A DNA stretch of 64,000 nt from Lysinibacillus fusiformis. GTDB taxonomy: Bacteria; Bacillota; Bacilli; Bacillales_A; Planococcaceae. The DNA lies in the NCBI RefSeq assembly GCF_002845985.1, contig NZ_PDFK01000001.1, forward strand, positions 1,116,001 to 1,180,000, in the 5' to 3' direction. Both the position numbers and the translations under genes were made by a program. The notes under the pieces are model-generated. The model searched no databases. It saw only the letters and a program-made list of their open reading frames with translations, and had not been told where the DNA came from. This document shows positions 61,166 to 64,000 of this stretch, in pieces (positions within the stretch are counted from its first letter, which is position 1; every line of letters begins with the position of its first letter).

Positions 61166-62749
61166 TTACTCAACTTTTGCGTTTTTCACATCGAGTCCAC
61201 CTGTTGGATTTACTAACACACCGCTGACATTTGAACGTACACCATATACGACCTCATCTACCCCTAAGAAAATCCAAGGCGTATCTTGGTAAACGATTTC
61301 CTGTAATTTTTCATACAGTTCAGCCTGACGATCTACATCTGAAATAGAATTCGCTTCATCCATTAGTTGATCTGCCTCAGGATTTTGATAATAGGCTGTG
61401 TTTGCACCATTTGGTGGGAATGATACACTATGGAAAAGAGGTTTTGTCGCATTCGTTATATCTGAAGCATAGGCTGACCAGCTCACATACCACATTTGCA
61501 ATTTCGCATCATCTGGAGTTTGTGCACCGTAGATTTCATCTGACAAAGTACCTTCTTCCATTGATTTGATCTCAACTTTTACACCAATTTGGCTCAACTG
61601 TTGTTGAATAAACTGCATGCCCTTCATCGTATCTGAGTTTGTGTTCCCCCAGATTTCAATATCGAAGCCATTAGGATAGCCAGCTTCAGTCAATAATTCT
61701 TTTGCCTTTTCAATATTGTGTTCATACATTTTTTGCTGTTTATAATAAACCGTTTTGGAAGGAATAATAGAGTCTAGTGGTAAACCTAGCCCTGCATTTA
61801 CAACTTTTAAATAAGCTTCTTTATCTACCGCATAATTAAATGCTTGTCGTACTTTAATATCATCCAAAGGTTTCTTATACGTATTTAGCGACACATAATG
61901 AGCAATTGTAGAAGGAACTTTATTAATTTCTACATCTTTATTGTTAGAAAGCTCGTCGATATTTTGTGCTGGCACTGGATAGATCACTTGTGCATCCCCA
62001 GCTTTTAGCATTGCCACACGTGATCCGTTCTCTGGTACTGGCTTATACGTAATTTTAGAAACACGATCACCACCACCCCAATAGCCGTCGAAGTTTTCAA
62101 TTGTTAAATGATCCCCTTGTACCCATTCAACAAATTTATAAGGTCCTGTACCAACAGGCTGCTTCGGAATATCAGCTAAATTTTCTTTAATCATTTTTGG
62201 GCTGATCATTTTAGCCACTCCGAAACGCGTGATCATTGGTCCGTATGGTTCTTTTAAAGTAACTTTAATTTCATAGTCACCTAGAATTTCAACTTTGCTG
62301 ATTAAGCTAAAACCACGTGAATATAAACGTAAACTTTCATCATTCATGATTCGTTCAATGTTGGCTTTTACAGCCTCTGCATTAAACTGTTCCCCGTCAT
62401 GGAAAGTGACCCCTTCTTGTAGCTTAAATGTATACTCCAGAGCATCTTCACTAATTGAATAATCATCAGCTAAAACCTTCATAATTTGTCCATCAGCATC
62501 GAAGCCTAGTAAACCTTCTAACATGGTCTCCTGTACAGAACTCGAATTTGTATCTCCTGTATTATGAGGATCCATGGAAATAAAGTTTTCATTTACAGCA
62601 ATGACAAGTTCATTCTTTGAACTTGCTGTGTCTGATTCTGTAGTAGACTTCTCCCTAGTGTTTGATGCATTAGAATTATCTTTCTCTGCGCATGCTGCTA
62701 AAAGCAACATACATAGAATTACAAAAACCAACTTTTTAACATAATTCAT
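61166..62749 (-). CDS. oppA: oligopeptide-type solute-binding lipoprotein (OppA/DppA-like)
   Basis: 527 residues. Signal peptide with lipobox LLLAACAEK (Cys near 20), a Ser/Thr/Asn-rich linker, then the type II SBP_bac_5 fold: ENFISMDPHNTGDTNSS, LEYTFKLQEGVTFHDGEQFN, KQPVGTGPYKFVEW, IAHYVSLNTYKKPLDDIKVR. It captures the imported substrate outside the cell. The family carries peptides, nickel, glutathione and some oligosaccharides; which one applies here is unknown. GGGAGTAG lies before the ATG. It is the first gene of an 11-gene operon. Confidence 0.9.
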   Translation of the reverse strand: MNYVKKLVFVILCMLLLAACAEKDNSNASNTREKSTTESDTASSKNELVIAVNENFISMDPHNTGDTNSSSVQETMLEGLLGFDADGQIMKVLADDYSISEDALEYTFKLQEGVTFHDGEQFNAEAVKANIERIMNDESLRLYSRGFSLISKVEILGDYEIKVTLKEPYGPMITRFGVAKMISPKMIKENLADIPKQPVGTGPYKFVEWVQGDHLTIENFDGYWGGGDRVSKITYKPVPENGSRVAMLKAGDAQVIYPVPAQNIDELSNNKDVEINKVPSTIAHYVSLNTYKKPLDDIKVRQAFNYAVDKEAYLKVVNAGLGLPLDSIIPSKTVYYKQQKMYEHNIEKAKELLTEAGYPNGFDIEIWGNTNSDTMKGMQFIQQQLSQIGVKVEIKSMEEGTLSDEIYGAQTPDDAKLQMWYVSWSAYASDITNATKPLFHSVSFPPNGANTAYYQNPEADQLMDEANSISDVDRQAELYEKLQEIVYQDTPWIFLGVDEVVYGVRSNVSGVLVNPTGGLDVKNAKVE

Positions 62750-62826
62750 CTCATCTACTCCCTTTGTAAAAATATATAAAAATATTTCTTAACACTTAAA
62801 TTAAGAAATATAATTACTAAAATCAC

Positions 62827-62851
62827 TTATTTTCTCCACTGATGAAAATAA
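62827..62851. promoter_or_regulatory. ROK-type operator, site 1
   Basis: TTATTTTC-TCCACTGAT-GAAAATAA is a perfect 8-bp inverted repeat with a 9-base spacer, the layout of NagC/Mlc (ROK) operators. It lies 78 bases before the oppA ATG. Confidence 0.7.
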
Positions 62852-62973
62852 ATAGACAAAAAATAAACTATACTTTCATTACGATTAGACAATTCAATTA
62901 GAGGAAGACATGACTCTCTCAACTATTACAATTGCTTTTCATCAGAAACTATAGTTCAACCAACAACACCTAT

Positions 62974-62994
62974 TTATTCCACTGCTGAAAATAA
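62974..62994. promoter_or_regulatory. ROK-type operator, site 2
   Basis: TTATTC-CACTGCT-GAAAATAA is an imperfect second copy. Its 17-base core TCCACTGCTGAAAATAA differs from site 1 at a single base and lies 143 bases further upstream. Confidence 0.6.
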
Positions 62995-63190
62995 GTAATC
63001 AAAAAAATATTCCCTACAGGACACTTTTTACATATAATTATCAGAAAAATTAATTTTTTATTAACTATAAACTACGAAATACAATTTTTCCAGTATTTTT
63101 TTATTAAATTTCAGAATTTTATAATTATTTTTATCGAGCTATAATAAATACTGCTATCTAGCATCTGCGTTATAAAGCTTCACAAATAAA
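62995..63190. other. AT-rich gap
   Basis: Very AT-rich sequence between the operators and the aminotransferase terminator. No gene or RNA element recognised. Confidence 0.5.
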
Positions 63191-63219
63191 AGTTCTAAAA
63201 GCTCCAAGGCTTTTAGAAC
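63191..63219 (-). terminator. terminator after the aminotransferase gene
   Basis: GTTCTAAAAGC and GCTTTTAGAAC form a perfect 11-bp stem with a 6-7 base loop, followed by TTTTATTTG on the minus strand. Confidence 0.9.
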
Positions 63220-63233
63220 CATATCAATATTCT

Positions 63234-64000
63234 TTACAGCTTATTTACACTATCCACAACCACATCGAGTATACGATCAAGATCTTCTTGTACAATATTA
63301 AGTGGTGGTGATAGCGTTAAGACATTATTAAACCCTGCAACAGTTGCTCCATTTTTTCCAATGATAACCCCTTGTTCTTTACATTTGGCAATGACAGCAT
63401 TCACCTTCTCCACTGGTAAAGGTTCTTTCGAGACTTTATCTGCAACTAATTCAATCCCAATTAATAAACCTTTGCCACGCACATCTCCTACATTTGGATG
63501 ATGCTGCAATTGTTGCTGCAATGTTTGTAGTGTTGCAGCGCCAATTTCCTTGGAACGCTCAAACAACGCTTCTTGCTCAAGAATTTCAATATTTTTTAAT
63601 GCAACTGCACATGCCACAGGAGAGCCTCCAAATGTATTCACATGGCGGAAATAGCTGTATGCATCTGAGCCCTTAAACGCCTCATAAATTTCACGCTTCA
63701 CGGCTGTTGCTGATAATGGTAAATAGGCACTTGTAATTCCTTTAGCCATCGTAATTATATCTGGCTTAACACCGTAGTTCATAAATCCAAAAGGCTTACC
63801 TGTTCGACCAAAGCCACAAATAACCTCATCCACAATCAGTAAAGCACCATGCCTTTTACATACTTCCTCAATGCCTTTTAAATAATTCTCTGGAGGCATA
63901 ATGACACCGCCACCTGTAATAATAGGCTCTAAGATCATAGCTGCAATTGTGTCACTCAGTTCCCATGTCATCGTTTTATCTACAGCCTTTACACTCGCTA
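63234..64000 (-). CDS. class III (omega) aminotransferase, C-terminal part (cut by window end)
   Basis: The minus-strand frame is open from 64000 to the stop at 63234; 255 residues are visible. ILEPIITGGGVIMPPENYLKG, LIVDEVICGFGRTGKPFGF with the Asp that holds PLP, and the PLP lysine in ITMAKGITSAYLPL are class III features. HVNTFGGSPVACAVAL follows. Such enzymes transfer amino groups from omega-amino acids, beta-alanine, taurine or putrescine to pyruvate or oxoglutarate. The N-terminus and the substrate-defining residues are outside the window, so the substrate cannot be given. Confidence 0.9.
   Translation of the reverse strand, partial: ASVKAVDKTMTWELSDTIAAMILEPIITGGGVIMPPENYLKGIEEVCKRHGALLIVDEVICGFGRTGKPFGFMNYGVKPDIITMAKGITSAYLPLSATAVKREIYEAFKGSDAYSYFRHVNTFGGSPVACAVALKNIEILEQEALFERSKEIGAATLQTLQQQLQHHPNVGDVRGKGLLIGIELVADKVSKEPLPVEKVNAVIAKCKEQGVIIGKNGATVAGFNNVLTLSPPLNIVQEDLDRILDVVVDSVNKL

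Noticed and set aside
1-64000. tRNA, rRNA, insertion sequences, prophage or CRISPR features
   Set aside because: No tRNA cloverleaf, rRNA segment, transposase, integrase or spacer array was recognised in the window.

Overview
The window is low-GC, Gram-positive, spore-former DNA. It carries cwlJ-gerQ, rsfA and a class A PBP of the spore-associated pbpG position. It also carries bacillithiol (yojF-bshB2), coproheme-pathway (hemQ) and LipL genes, many lipoprotein ABC transporters and strong Rho-independent terminators. The gene order argS-ywiB-speB-pbpG-ywhD ... ywfO-rsfA-lipL-hemQ-cwlJ-gerQ-ywdK-ywdI-ung-pdxK follows the Bacillus subtilis ywi-ywd region. The protein style and the fatty-acid and amino-acid catabolic genes suggest a Lysinibacillus-like member of the Bacillales. 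That assignment is inference from content, not from a database comparison.

Layout. 1-4.1 kb: fatty-acid oxidation (partial hbd, thiolase, FadF-type Fe-S oxidoreductase) with two FadR-like operator candidates. 4.2-8.6 kb: cobalamin uptake and salvage operon (btuF-btuC-btuD/cbiZ fusion-adenosyltransferase) under a cobalamin riboswitch with a terminator. 8.6-12.3 kb: merR-acyl-CoA synthetase-acyl-CoA dehydrogenase operon with a palindrome in its promoter. 12.4-17 kb: argS, DUF1934, a short YidC insertase preceded by a MifM-like arrest-peptide ORF and an SD-sequestering hairpin, then speB. 17-21 kb: pbpG, ywhD, 4-oxalocrotonate tautomerase, sortase. 21-26.4 kb: one 1729-residue sortase-anchored surface protein. 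26.7-37.6 kb: ywfO, rsfA, lipL, hemQ, small membrane proteins, cwlJ-gerQ, M20 amidohydrolase, ung cluster, pdxK. 38-42.3 kb: bshB2, a TerC-family protein and ilvA, interspersed with a dispersed intergenic repeat family. 42.3-47.7 kb: an ABC importer of the PF04392 binding-protein family, queT under a preQ1-I riboswitch, and a lone trpB under a Trp-specific T-box. 47.8-50.8 kb: threonine dehydrogenase-like SDR and a chemoreceptor. 51.2-62.8 kb: an 11-gene operon (oppA-B-C-D-F, two TIM-barrel isomerases, a Gfo/Idh dehydrogenase, a ROK regulator, an asparaginase and a BadF/NAGK-type sugar kinase). 63.2-64 kb: a class III aminotransferase cut by the window end.

The most notable observations are: (1) a putative MifM-type regulatory nascent chain controlling a second-type YidC, with both the arrest-like C-terminus and the SD-masking hairpin visible; (2) the opp-isomerase-dehydrogenase-asparaginase-kinase operon, which looks like an uncharacterised route for a sugar-amino acid conjugate, with two ROK-type operators upstream; (3) a composite intergenic repeat family; (4) a surface protein with five tandem domains each bracketed by a cysteine pair; (5) several genes shorter than 60 codons, including a four-cysteine 59-residue protein and a tandem pair of paralogous membrane peptides.
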